A stretch of 64,000 nucleotides of DNA from Streptomyces sp. Je 1-79 (GCF_025195125.1 NZ_JAMGSL010000007.1:372001-436000), one strand, 5' to 3'; numbered from the stretch's first letter, positions 24,817-34,283 are shown. A program made the numbers and translations. Notes: generated by a model not told the origin, from the letters alone.

Positions 24817-24847
24817 CCTGAGACGGACGCGCTGGTTCCGTCTCAGG
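24817..24847 (+). terminator. Terminator before the PadR promoter
   Basis: CCTGAGACGGA (24817-24827) and TCCGTCTCAGG (24837-24847) form a perfect 11-bp stem with a nine-base loop. It follows the surface-protein gene by 35 bases and ends five bases before the -35 region of the PadR gene. Confidence 0.85.
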
Positions 24848-24851
24848 TCGC

Positions 24852-24879
24852 TTGTCGGCGTCGACATACTCGGTATACA
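24852..24879 (+). promoter_or_regulatory. Promoter of the PadR-ABC operon (TTGTCG-16-TATACA)
   Basis: TTGTCG (24852-24857) and TATACA (24874-24879) are separated by 16 bases. The expected transcription start falls at about 24886-24888, on or next to the A of the ATG at 24888, and no Shine-Dalgarno precedes that ATG, so the transcript is probably leaderless. Confidence 0.55.
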
Positions 24880-24889
24880 TACTGAGTAT
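24866..24889. promoter_or_regulatory. PadR operator overlapping the -10 element and start codon
   Basis: An imperfect 24-bp palindrome whose outer arms read ATACTC and GAGTAT, with GTAT/ATAC-type inner arms. It covers the -10 element and the first two bases of the PadR start codon. ATAC...GTAT symmetry is usual for PadR sites, so autorepression is likely. Confidence 0.65.
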
Positions 24890-25592
24890 GTCGATCCGCC
24901 ACGGGCTTCTCGCCCTCCTCGAACGCGGGCCCCGCTACGGCTCGCAGCTCCGTACGGAGTTCGAGTCCCGCACGGGCTCCACCTGGCCCCTCAACGTGGG
25001 CCAGGTCTACACGACCCTCAACCGTCTCGAACGGGACGGCATGGTCGCCCAGGGCGGCGAGGACGACGCCGGCCACGCGCTCTACGCGATCACCGACAGC
25101 GGTCGCGAAGAGCTCAGAGCCTGGTTCGAGAAGCCGGTGGACCGGACCAGCCCCGCCCGCGACGAGCTCGCCATCAAGCTCGCGATGGCCGTCGGAGCTC
25201 CGGGCGTCGACATCCGCGCCGTCATCCAGGCCCAGCGCCGCCACACCGTCAAGGCGATGCAGGACTACACCCGGCTCAAGGCCCAGGCGCTCGCCACGCT
25301 CGAGAACGGCGAGTCCCGGGAACGGGACGACGTGGCCTGGCTCCTCGTCCTGGAACAGCTGATCTTCCAGACCGAGGCCGAGGCCCGCTGGCTCGACCAC
25401 TGCGAGGCCCGGCTGATCCGGCTGTCGACGTCCGCCGCCGGCGCGGGCGACCCACGGCCTCCCACGACCGCCGGGACGCCCGCGCCGACGTCCGGTTCGG
25501 CCTCCGCCTCGGCCTCGCCGTCCGACCCGCCCGCCGCCTCACCCGCCGCTCCGCCGTCCACCACGGACACGCGACCGGCACGGCTGCGCTGA
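24888..25592 (+). CDS. PadR family transcriptional regulator
   Basis: A 234-residue regulator of the longer PadR class. The winged helix (about 1-85) contains MSIRHGLLALLERGPRYGSQ, VGQVYTTLNRLERDGMVAQ and YAITDSGREELRAWFEKP; the helical C-terminal dimer domain (about 95-190) has the LEQLIFQTEAEARWLDHCEARL segment typical of PadR-Vir_C proteins. Residues after about 190 are Ala/Ser/Thr/Pro-rich and likely disordered. I start at the ATG at 24888, where similarity begins; 12 codons more are open upstream but lie in the promoter. The gene heads an operon with an ABC ATPase and a FtsX-like permease, the classical arrangement for PadR control of peptide or drug efflux. Confidence 0.93.
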   Translation: MSIRHGLLALLERGPRYGSQLRTEFESRTGSTWPLNVGQVYTTLNRLERDGMVAQGGEDDAGHALYAITDSGREELRAWFEKPVDRTSPARDELAIKLAMAVGAPGVDIRAVIQAQRRHTVKAMQDYTRLKAQALATLENGESRERDDVAWLLVLEQLIFQTEAEARWLDHCEARLIRLSTSAAGAGDPRPPTTAGTPAPTSGSASASASPSDPPAASPAAPPSTTDTRPARLR

Positions 25593-25682
25593 CCCCGCGG
25601 CCCCACAGACCCGCACCACCTCTCTCCAACCGCTCCGTACGACGGCGCCAGCAGCGCCCGTACGTCCAAGGGGGACCCCTCC

Positions 25683-26413
<731 letters not shown>

Positions 26414-26417
<4 letters not shown>

Positions 26418-29281
26418 ACAAGTGGCTCCATTCCTGGCGCGCCGCGATCCGCATCGCGCGCCGTGACGCCTGGCGCTCCAAAGGACGCAGCTTCCTCGTC
26501 CTCGCGATGATCGCCCTGCCCATCCTCGGCGTGAGCGCCGCCGATCTGACCCTGCGCAGCTCCGAGCTCTCCACCGAGGAGAGCCTGAGCCGGACGATCG
26601 GCGCCGCCGACGCACGGTTCAACGACGCCTCCGTGGAGGGTGTGCCGATCTTCCAGGACCCGGGCGGCGAGACGTACACGCCGGTCGAGGAGTACGAGGA
26701 CAAGCCCTGGCCGAGCGGCCCGACCGATGTCACCAAGACCTTCCCGGCCGGCTCCACCGTCCTCACGGACAGCTCCGGAAGCGCCAAGCTGACCACCACC
26801 CACGGGCTGCTCCAGAGCGAGATCCGTGAGCTGAAGGCCGACGACCCGATCGCCAAGGGGATCATGACCCTCCAGGAGGGCCGCTTCCCGCAGAAGGCCG
26901 ACGAGGTCGCCGCGACCACGCACTTCCTGGAGACCAGCGGGCTGACCATCGGCTCCACGTTCTCCGCGCGCGGCTACGACCGGACGTTCCGGATCGTGGG
27001 CTCGTACGAGCTCCCCAACGAGCTCAAGGCCGACCAGGTCAACGCCCTGCCGGGCGCGTTCCTCGCCCCGTACGCCAAGGCGGTCGAGAAGGCCGGGCTG
27101 AGCGTCACCGACGTCGCCACGACGTATCTGGTGAAGGCCCCCGGTGGTTTCACGTGGAACACGGTCCAGAAGATCAACACCAAGGGTGTGGCCGTGATTT
27201 CGCGCGCCGTGCTCCTGGACCCGCCCGCCAAGGCCGATGTCCCGCTCTTCCAGAAGGAGGGCTGGAGCAACTTCGAAACCAGCCCCGGCGCCCGGGCCGC
27301 CGAGCTCGCCGCCGTGGGCACGGTCGTCGGCCTCGCCATGCTGGAGATCTGCCTCCTGGCCGGGCCCGCGTTCGCCGTCGGCGCCCGCCGCTCGCGCCGT
27401 CAGCTCGGGCTCGTCGGCGCCAACGGCGGTGACCGCCACCACATCCGCGCCATCGTCCTGAGCGGCGGCCTCGTCATCGGCGTCGCCTCGGCCGTCACCG
27501 GCACCGTGCTCGCCCTGATCCTCACGTTCGCCCTGCAGCCCGTCCTCGAGGACGCCATGGGCCAGCGGTTCGGCGCGTTCGACATCCGCCCGCTGGAACT
27601 GCTCGGCATCGCGCTGATCGCCGTGCTGACCGGCCTGCTCGCCGCGATCGTCCCGGCCGTCACCGCCTCCCGGCAGACCGTCCTCGCCTCGCTGACCGGC
27701 CGTCGCGGTGTGCGCCGCAGCAGCCGCGTCCTCCCGCTGGTCGGCCTGGGAGCCCTGCTCCTGGGCGGTGCGATCGCGCTCTACGGATCGGTGGTCTCGG
27801 ACCAGTTCGCGATCGTCGCGGGCGGCAGCGCCCTCGCCGAGCTGGGCGTGGTCGCCATGACGCCCGCCCTCGTGGGCCTCTTCGGCCGCACCGGCCGCTG
27901 GCTGCCGCTCTCGCCGCGCCTCGCCCTGCGGGACGCCGTGCGCAACCGGGGCCGTACGGCACCCGCCGTCGCCGCCGTGCTCGCCGCCGTCGCCGGAACG
28001 GTCGCCGTCTCCACCTACACGGCCAGCCACGAGGCCCAGGAACAGGCCGGATACACGGCGACCCTGCCGCACGGCGCCGTCTCCGCGCTCGTGATGGAGG
28101 AGGGCGGCCGGGACGTCCCCGCCGTGCGGGACGCCGTACAGCGCCTGTGGCCCGTCGACTCCCGCGCCGATGTCCAGCGCATCCAGATCGGCAGGGCGAG
28201 CTGCGGCATGTACAGCGAGAGCCCCGGCTGCGGTCGCTTCGAGATCGTCATACCGAAGCCCAACGAGTGCCCGCTGTGGTCCTCGGAGAACGGCGAGGAC
28301 CCCGCGTCGAAGTTCACCAAGGAGCAGCGTCGCAAGTTCGCCGAGGACTGGCGCTGCGCGACCGGCCCCGGCGGTGACTTCGGTGACGGTGTCTATCTCG
28401 AGGGCGGCCTGCTGATCGGTGACGCCTCCCTGCTGAAGGTCCTCGGAGTCGACGACGCCGGCGCGGAGAAGGCGCTCGCCGAGGGGAAGGTCGTCTCCTT
28501 CGCCAAGGCCCCCGTCGACGCGAACGGAAAGTTCGGCATCAAGCTGATCGCCGACAACCAGAAGGCGAACGAGGCCGCGATGGAGGACAAGCCGGTCCCG
28601 GGCGAGGTGAAGTCCCTGCCCGCCCACCTGGTGACCGGGAAGGCCGACACCTACGGAGTGAAGGCGCTCCTCACCCCCGCCGCCGCCAAGGCCGCCGGCC
28701 TGCCCACGGTGCCGCTCGGCTCGTTCTTCTCGACCGACACGATGCCCACCGCCGAGCAGCGCCAGAAGCTCGACGGCGAGCTCGCCAAGATCGGCAGCGA
28801 TGTCGGGCTCTACCTGGAGGAAGGATTCGTCAGCGACATGAGCATCGTGCTCCTCTCGCTGACCGTCTTCGCCGGCCTCGTCACCATCGGCGCCGCGGGC
28901 ATCGCCACCGGCCTCGCCCAGGCCGACGCCGAGGCCGACCTCAAGACACTGTCCGCCGTCGGCGCGCCCCCGCGGGTCCGCCGCACGCTCAGCGGCTTCC
29001 AGTGCGGGGTGGTCGCCGCGATGGGCGTGATCCTGGGATCGGCGGCCGGTGTGCTCCCTGCGATGGGCCTGCGGCTCACCGAGGAGCGCCAGGAGCTGCG
29101 CTTCTACCAGGAGAGCCTCGACCAGGGCTGGGCCACCGCGGCGGAAGCGCCGTACGTCCCGATCGTCGTCCCCTGGGAGACGCTCGCGGCGCTCCTCGTC
29201 GCCGTACCGCTCGGCGCCGCGCTCCTGGCGGCCCTGGTGACCCGCTCGCGCGGGGCCCTGGCCCGCCGCGAAGCGACCTGA
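26414..29281 (+). CDS. FtsX-like ABC transporter permease
   Basis: A 955-residue membrane protein. The N-terminal helix (about 20-42, FLVLAMIALPILGVSAADLTL) is followed by a periplasm-equivalent domain of about 250 residues, then an FtsX block of four helices starting near residue 300 (ELAAVGTVVGLAMLEICLLAG). A second outer domain and a second FtsX block near the C terminus (VSDMSIVLLSLTVFAGLVTIG...) follow. Such mechanotransmission permeases extrude lipids, peptides or antibiotics, or signal to enzymes. Its large extracellular domain contains four cysteines close together (about 590-640: ASCGMYSESPGCG, NECPLW, DWRCATG), suggesting disulfides. A one-mismatch parS lies inside the gene at 27147-27160. 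Confidence 0.92.
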
Positions 29282-29299
29282 TCGGACCGTTGCCGTCCT

Positions 29300-29340
29300 G
29301 TGCCCCCGGAGAAGGGTGGATCACCCTCCTCCGGGGGCAC
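29300..29340 (+). terminator. Terminator of the PadR-ABC operon
   Basis: GTGCCCCCGGAG (29300-29311) pairs with CTCCGGGGGCAC (29329-29340), and an inner GGGTG/CACCC stem continues the structure. It lies 18 bases beyond the permease stop and before the bpa leader. Confidence 0.85.
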
Positions 29341-29377
29341 ACCGTGTGGTGAGGCATGTGTGCGAGAGAATGGCGGC

Positions 29378-29923
29378 ATGGAGATGCCGAGGAATGAACG
29401 GTCGCAGGAGACTCCCCAGGTCCTCATCGTGGGACAGGACGGGATGGCGCTCGGCGGCACTCAGGGTGACGACGAATCCCGCGAGGTCCCGGTGACGGAA
29501 ATGGTCGAGCAGCCTGCGAAGGTCATGCGCATCGGCAGCATGATCAAGCAGCTCCTGGAGGAAGTACGCGCGGCACCTCTCGACGAGGCCAGCCGTGTCA
29601 GGCTCAAGGACATCCACGCCAGCTCGGTCAAGGAGCTGGAGGACGGGCTCGCGCCCGAACTGGTCGAGGAACTGGAGCGGCTTTCCCTGCCGTTCACCGA
29701 CGAGGCGATCCCCTCCGAGGCGGAGCTGCGGATCGCGCAGGCCCAGTTGGTGGGCTGGCTCGAAGGCCTCTTCCACGGTATCCAGACGGCGCTCTTCGCC
29801 CAGCAGATGGCGGCCCGCGCCCAGCTGGAGCAGATGCGCCGTGCGCTGCCTCCGGGTGCGTCCTCCGACGATGACGACGACAACGGCCGGGGCCACGCGA
29901 TCCGTTCGGGCCCGTATCTCTAG
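29378..29923 (+). CDS. bpa: Bacterial proteasome activator Bpa
   Basis: A 181-residue ATP-independent activator of the 20S proteasome. It forms a dodecameric ring of four-helix bundles and lets unfolded proteins enter the core particle. The helical region (about 45-155) includes MRIGSMIKQLLEEVRAAPLDEA and RIAQAQLVGWLEGLFHGIQ, which match Bpa/PafE proteins. The extreme C terminus is SGPYL, in place of the GQYL motif that docks into the alpha ring in Mycobacterium tuberculosis; the penultimate Tyr is kept. The N terminus (1-40) and a DDDDD stretch before the tail are flexible. The ATG at 29378 is used because the extra upstream codons lie in the terminator. Confidence 0.9.
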   Translation: MEMPRNERSQETPQVLIVGQDGMALGGTQGDDESREVPVTEMVEQPAKVMRIGSMIKQLLEEVRAAPLDEASRVRLKDIHASSVKELEDGLAPELVEELERLSLPFTDEAIPSEAELRIAQAQLVGWLEGLFHGIQTALFAQQMAARAQLEQMRRALPPGASSDDDDDNGRGHAIRSGPYL

Positions 29924-29956
29924 TCCGCCCCTGCGGGCGGCGCCCGCTGTACGAAG

Positions 29957-29993
29957 AAGGGCCCGGCACCCCCTCGGGGGTGCCGGGCCCTTT
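29957..29993. terminator. Bidirectional terminator between bpa and the quinone oxidoreductase gene
   Basis: AAGGGCCCGGCACCCC and GGGGTGCCGGGCCCTT form a stem of about 16 bp with a small loop (29957-29992), ending in TTT on the plus strand and with AA-rich sequence on the other side. It sits between two convergent genes and can serve both. Confidence 0.9.
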
Positions 29994-30003
29994 CCTCGCG
30001 CTC

Positions 30004-30993
30004 TCAGGCCGCCGTGGGCGCCACGAGCAGGACCTTGCCGACGTGGGTTCCCGAGTCCAGGGCGCGGTGCGCCTCTGCGGCGTCCCGCATCTCCACCGTA
30101 CGGTCGACGACCGCACGCACCGTCCCCGAGCCGATCAGCGGCCAGACGTGCTCACGCACTGCGGCGACGATCGCCGTCTTCTCGTGCAGCGGACGGCCCC
30201 GCAGCGTGGTCGCCGTGATCGCGCCCCGCTTGGCGAGCAGCGCACCGAGGTTCAACTCGCCCTTCACGCCACCCTGCAGGCCGATGACCGCCAGGCGGCC
30301 GTTGACCGCGAGGGCCTTCACATTGCGTTCCAGGTACTTCGCTCCGACGATGTCCAGGATCACGTCCGCACCGGCCCCGTCGGTGGCCTTGCGCAGCTCC
30401 TCGACGAAGTCCTGCTCGCGGTAGTCGATCAGGATGTCCGCGCCCAGCTCGGCGCAGCGCGCCAGCTTCTCCGGTCCGCCGGCGGTGACCGCGACCTTCG
30501 CGCCGACCGCCTTGGCGAGCTGGATCGCCATGGTGCCGATACCGCTCGCACCGCCGTGCACCAACAGCGTCTCGCCGGGCCGCAGATGGGCGATCATGAA
30601 GATGTTCGACCAGACGGTGCACGTCACCTCGGGCAGCGCCGCGGCCGTCACGAGGTCCACCCCGTCCGGTACCGGCAGCAGCTGGCCGACGGGGACGACG
30701 ACCTTCTCCGCGTACCCGCCGCCCACCAGCAGCGCGCACACCTCGTCCCCGACCGACCAGCCGGAGACCCCCGGGCCCAGCGCGGCGATCCGGCCCGAAC
30801 ATTCGAGGCCGGGGTACGGGGAGGTGCCGGGCGGCGGGTCGTAGAAGCCCTGTCGCTGGAGCAGGTCGGCGCGGTTGACGGCGCTCGCCACCACCTCGAC
30901 GAGCACCTCGCCCTCGGCGGGCACGGGATCGGGCACCTCGGCCCAGACGAGGGCCTCGGGACCACCGGGTTCCGGAATCGTGATCGCATGCAT
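30004..30993 (-). CDS. NAD(P)H-quinone oxidoreductase (zinc-free medium-chain type)
   Basis: A 329-residue MDR-family oxidoreductase of the quinone reductase/zeta-crystallin branch. The N-terminal GroES-like domain begins MHAITIPEPGGPEALVW and has NRADLLQRQGFYDPPPG, without the catalytic zinc ligands of alcohol dehydrogenases. The Rossmann domain has LLVHGGASGIGTMAIQLAKA (AxxGxGxxA type) and the NADPH-preferring VAVTAGGPEKL. The PIG3/QOR-type motif GLQGGVKGELNLGALLAKR is also present. It reduces quinones or enones in the cytosol with NADPH. It lies 10 bases upstream of the K+ channel stop in the same direction, so it could be read from the moeA operon as a last gene. Confidence 0.9.
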   Translation of the reverse strand: MHAITIPEPGGPEALVWAEVPDPVPAEGEVLVEVVASAVNRADLLQRQGFYDPPPGTSPYPGLECSGRIAALGPGVSGWSVGDEVCALLVGGGYAEKVVVPVGQLLPVPDGVDLVTAAALPEVTCTVWSNIFMIAHLRPGETLLVHGGASGIGTMAIQLAKAVGAKVAVTAGGPEKLARCAELGADILIDYREQDFVEELRKATDGAGADVILDIVGAKYLERNVKALAVNGRLAVIGLQGGVKGELNLGALLAKRGAITATTLRGRPLHEKTAIVAAVREHVWPLIGSGTVRAVVDRTVEMRDAAEAHRALDSGTHVGKVLLVAPTAA

Positions 30994-31003
30994 GGCGGCG
31001 AGG

Positions 31004-32095
31004 CTACTCGGGCGGCGTCGACAGCGGCGTGACGGGCGCGGCCCGGACGATCGTGATCACACGGTCCGTCAACTGCAGCGGGCTGGCCGCCGGATCGTCG
31101 TAACCGAGCAGCCGGTGCCCGCGCAACACGCTGACCACCAGGTCCTCGGTCTCCCGCACGTTCTTGCCCACCTCGGCCTTTATGACCGGCCGCTCCACCA
31201 GATCGAGCCCCGAACCCTGCTGGATCAGGTCCTCCATGACCGTGCCGGCGCTGGGGCTGAGCACCGAGAGCCCGAGAAGCCGTCCGGCCGCGCTGGCGCT
31301 GGTGATGACGGCGTCCGCGCCGGACTGGCGCAGCAGCGGCGCGTTCTCCTCCTCACGGACGGCGGCGACGATCTTCGCGCCCCTGTTGAGCTGCCGTGCG
31401 GTGAGCGCGACCAGGACGGCCGTGTCGTCGCGCTGGGTGGCGATGACGATCTGACGGGCCTTCTGGACCTCGGCGCGGAGCAGTACGTCGCTGCGGGTGG
31501 CGTCGCCGACCACGCCGACGAAGCCGTCCGCGTTCGCCGTCTCGATCACCTTGGTGGAGGGGTCGACGATGACGATCTGTTCCTTCCGCAGCCCCGTCGC
31601 GCAGAGCGTCTGGATCGCGGAGCGGCCCTTCGTGCCGAAGCCGACGACGACGGTGTGCTCTCGCAAGGTGGACCTCCAGCGATTCAGCCGCCACTCCTCC
31701 CGGGTCCTTTCGGTGAGGACCTCGAGAGTGGTACCGACCAGGATGATCAGGAACAGCACGCGCAGGGGCGTGACCAGCAGGATGTTCACGAGCCGCGCCG
31801 AGTCGCTGTACGGGACGATGTCGCCGTACCCCGTGGTGGAGAGGGTGACGGTCGCGTAGTAGGCGCAGTCGAGGAAGTCCAGGGTGCCATTGGCGTTGTC
31901 GTGATAGCCGTCGCGGTCGAGGTAGACGATCATGGTCGTCAGGGCAAGCACGCCGAGAGCCATCAACAGCCGCTTGGTCACCTGCCGCAGAGGCTTCTCG
32001 ACGACGCGCCGGGGCATCCGGATTCGGGAGGGGGACGTCTTCTCGTCCGCTTGGCGGGCCATGACGTCACGGCTGGGGAGTTTCACGTGAAACAT
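31004..32095 (-). CDS. Potassium channel family protein with RCK/TrkA-N domain
   Basis: A 363-residue two-helix K+ channel. Helix 1 is at about 44-64 (LLMALGVLALTTMIVYL), the pore contains TVTLSTTGYGDIVPYS with the TTGYGD selectivity filter, and helix 2 follows (LVNILLVTPLRVLFLIILVG). The cytoplasmic RCK domain starts with HTVVVGFGTKGRSAIQTL and binds a nucleotide or ion; a TrkA-C-like end follows (LTDRVITIVRAAP). I use the ATG at 32095 (MFHVKL), which overlaps the moeA stop and whose codons 2-6 are the parS site; an ATG at 32062 is the alternative and would skip parS. Transport of K+ in response to cytoplasmic ligand is the family role. Confidence 0.9.
   Translation of the reverse strand: MFHVKLPSRDVMARQADEKTSPSRIRMPRRVVEKPLRQVTKRLLMALGVLALTTMIVYLDRDGYHDNANGTLDFLDCAYYATVTLSTTGYGDIVPYSDSARLVNILLVTPLRVLFLIILVGTTLEVLTERTREEWRLNRWRSTLREHTVVVGFGTKGRSAIQTLCATGLRKEQIVIVDPSTKVIETANADGFVGVVGDATRSDVLLRAEVQKARQIVIATQRDDTAVLVALTARQLNRGAKIVAAVREEENAPLLRQSGADAVITSASAAGRLLGLSVLSPSAGTVMEDLIQQGSGLDLVERPVIKAEVGKNVRETEDLVVSVLRGHRLLGYDDPAASPLQLTDRVITIVRAAPVTPLSTPPE
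32080..32093. promoter_or_regulatory. parS: parS, ParB-binding centromere site (exact), at the moeA-channel overlap
   Basis: GTTTCACGTGAAAC, identical to the site at 14011-14024. It is read in two frames: it ends the moeA gene (CFT and the TGA stop) and gives FHVKL at the start of the K+ channel gene. The two exact parS sites are about 18 kb apart. Confidence 0.92.
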
Positions 32096-33423
32096 CCTCC
32101 CTGGAAGGCGCCGTGGGCCGGAGCCATCGGCCAGGGAAGATCGAGAATCTCCACGGAGTCCCCGGACCGCACTCCCCCGGGGGGCACCACGGCCATCCCG
32201 TCGGCGACGGCGATCCCTCGGAGCATCGCCGGGCCGTTGTAGTGCAGGGGAACGGCTTCGTCGCCCTGGTGGACGATGGGGACCAACCGGGTGTCGTGCG
32301 GGTGCCCGTGGACCTCGGCCCGCACGGGCGCGCGGTACGGCGCGGGAAGCGGCGCTCCGGCCAGGGCCCGCAGCAGCGGCTCGGCCAGGGTGAGCAGGCC
32401 CGAGACGGCGGCGAGCGGGTTGCCGGGCAGCCCGACCAGGTGCCGGCCCGCGTCCAGACGCGCGAGGAGCATCGGATGGCCGGGGCGGACCTTCACCCCG
32501 TCGACGAGCAGCACCGCGCCCGCCTTCGCGAGCACGGGGTGGACGTGGTCGACAGGGCCCGCCGCCGTGCCACCGGTGGTGATCACCAGATCGGCGGGGG
32601 AGTCGGTGACCGCTGCCGCCAGGGCGTCGGCGTCGTCGCCGATCCGGCGGGTGGCGAGCACCTCGGCGCCGAGCGCGTTCAGCCAGGGGCCGAGCATGGG
32701 GCCGAGGGCGTCCCGGATCAGCCCGCCCTGGGGGAGTCCGGTCGTCAGCAGCTCGTCGCCGAGGACCAGGACCTCCACCCGGGGGCGGGCGAGCGTCGGC
32801 AGCTCGTCGTACCCGGCCGCGGCGGCGAGACCGAGGACGGCGGGGGTCACCTGGGTCCCGGCCGGCAGAAGCCGGTCCCCGGCACGGCACTCCTGGCCGC
32901 GGGGACGGATGTCCTGGCCGGGCACGACCTCGCGCCGTGCGTGGAGATGGCCGCTCGCGTCGGTGCGGGCGTGCTCGCTGCGAATGATCGCCGTGGTCTC
33001 CGGAGGCACGTGGGCGCCGGTGGCGATCCGTACCGCCGTACCGTCGTCCAGGGCGGACACCCCGTCGTGACCTGCGAGAACGGCCGCTTCCGTACGGATC
33101 TGCCAGGGGCCCGGGCCGGCGACCGCCCAGCCGTCCATGGCCGAGGTGTCGAAGGACGGCAGATCGGTGAGCGCGCTCAGCGGCTCGGCGAGCACCTGGC
33201 CCATCGCCTGCCCGAGAGGCGTACGGAGGGGTGTACGCGCCGCCCCGACGGCCGCACCGGCGCGCGCGGCGACAGCCCGCGCGGCGGGCCAGGCGGTGGC
33301 GCGGTGCTCTTCGTCGGACCGGGGTCGCGCGCCGCGCGGCGGCGCGACGAGGGCGAGGACCTCGTCCACACCGTCGTCGTCAGCCCCGGACTCCGTCTGG
33401 GCCGCGCGCTCCTGAGGGGTCAT
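32083..33423 (-). CDS. moeA: Molybdopterin molybdotransferase MoeA
   Basis: A 446-residue enzyme that inserts molybdate into adenylylated molybdopterin. The N-terminal part has DLPSFDTSAMDGWAV, the hallmark segment of MoeA, then the GAHVPPETTAIIRSEH region. The MogA-like domain has VLVLGDELL and DLVITTGGTAAGPVDHVHPVL; the last differs from the usual GGVSVGDYD, keeping one Asp two residues late. The C-terminal domain (KVRPGHPMLLARL, LPGNPLAAV) is normal. The ATG at 33423 overlaps the stop of the MobA-like gene (ATGA). The reading frame continues upstream but only into that gene. The last codons form parS. The altered catalytic loop leaves open a divergent MoeA-like role. Confidence 0.9.
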   Translation of the reverse strand: MTPQERAAQTESGADDDGVDEVLALVAPPRGARPRSDEEHRATAWPAARAVAARAGAAVGAARTPLRTPLGQAMGQVLAEPLSALTDLPSFDTSAMDGWAVAGPGPWQIRTEAAVLAGHDGVSALDDGTAVRIATGAHVPPETTAIIRSEHARTDASGHLHARREVVPGQDIRPRGQECRAGDRLLPAGTQVTPAVLGLAAAAGYDELPTLARPRVEVLVLGDELLTTGLPQGGLIRDALGPMLGPWLNALGAEVLATRRIGDDADALAAAVTDSPADLVITTGGTAAGPVDHVHPVLAKAGAVLLVDGVKVRPGHPMLLARLDAGRHLVGLPGNPLAAVSGLLTLAEPLLRALAGAPLPAPYRAPVRAEVHGHPHDTRLVPIVHQGDEAVPLHYNGPAMLRGIAVADGMAVVPPGGVRSGDSVEILDLPWPMAPAHGAFQGGCFT

Positions 33424-34283
33424 CCGGCCGCGTCCCGCTCCGCTTCGGCGGCCCAGCGGTTCGCGAGGGCGGCGGCCTTGCGGGCCGCCTCGGCGACCGC
33501 CTCGGGACCGCCGCCGCCGTCGGCCGCCCTGCCCGCGGCGTAGCCGACCAGGAACGTGGTCAGCGGCGCGGCGGGGCGGGCTACCCCGTGGGCGGCGTCC
33601 CGGGCCAGATCGAGCAGGACGCCGGTGTCGACGTCGATCTCGATGCCCAGTTCGTCCTTGACTGCGGTGATCCATTCGTCCAGCACGTTCCCATGCTCCC
33701 TGATCCGGGCCCGGGCCGTGGCGATGTCCTCCCAGGTGTCGCAGTCGAAGGAGGCGAGGGGTTCCGCGGCGACCCGGACGACGCGCAGTCCCTGAGTGAG
33801 CAGACGCAGGGGGAGACCGGAGAGGGTGCCGTGCGCGGTGGCGATGAGAGCCAGCTCACGGCGGAGGGCCCCGGTGCGGTAGACGGCGACCAGCGGCTGG
33901 TCCCGGCCGCCCGCGTCGACCAGGAGGGCCGCCTCGGCCTCGGGCGCGGCGGCCAGGGCTCCCAGCAGCCGCCGGCCGGTCCCCTCGTCGAGGAACGGCA
34001 GATCGGCGGAGAGGACGAGCACCACATCGGCCCCGGCCTCGCGCACCCCGGCGTCGAGCGCGGCCAGTGGTCCCCCGCCGGGCGGATCCTCCCTGGCCCA
34101 CACCACGGGCCGTACGGTCGCCCGGCGCCCGCCGACGACCACGGTGCGCCGGGCCCCCCGGCACCCCGCGAGCACCCGGTCGAGCAGCGCCCGCCCCCCG
34201 ACCCGCACCGCCGGCTTGTCCACGCCGCCGAGCCGCTTCGCGGCACCGCCGGCGAGGACGATGGCGTCATACGAGGTCGTCAT
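33420..34283 (-). CDS. MobA-like nucleotidyltransferase fused to a DUF6457 domain
   Basis: A 287-residue protein of two parts. Residues 1 to about 185 match MobA, the guanylyltransferase of molybdenum cofactor: AIVLAGGAAKRLGGVDKPAV (LAGG-R-G-K loop) and VVLVLSADLPFLDEG with the metal Asp. Residues about 195-287 match the small helical DUF6457 family (LDEWITAVKDELGIEIDVD, APLTTFLVGYAAG), which occurs alone or fused to such transferases in actinobacteria. The start is the ATG at 34283 (MTTSYDAIVLAGG); 16 more codons are open upstream. It heads the operon with moeA and the K+ channel. GMP transfer to Mo-molybdopterin is inferred. Confidence 0.88.
   Translation of the reverse strand: MTTSYDAIVLAGGAAKRLGGVDKPAVRVGGRALLDRVLAGCRGARRTVVVGGRRATVRPVVWAREDPPGGGPLAALDAGVREAGADVVLVLSADLPFLDEGTGRRLLGALAAAPEAEAALLVDAGGRDQPLVAVYRTGALRRELALIATAHGTLSGLPLRLLTQGLRVVRVAAEPLASFDCDTWEDIATARARIREHGNVLDEWITAVKDELGIEIDVDTGVLLDLARDAAHGVARPAAPLTTFLVGYAAGRAADGGGGPEAVAEAARKAAALANRWAAEAERDAAG

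Noticed and set aside
23956..24867. Leftward 303-codon frame opposite the Pro-rich surface protein
   Set aside because: The rightward frame has a signal-like helix, a C-terminal helix and a good ribosome binding site; the antisense frame lacks any of these and crosses the terminator and PadR promoter.
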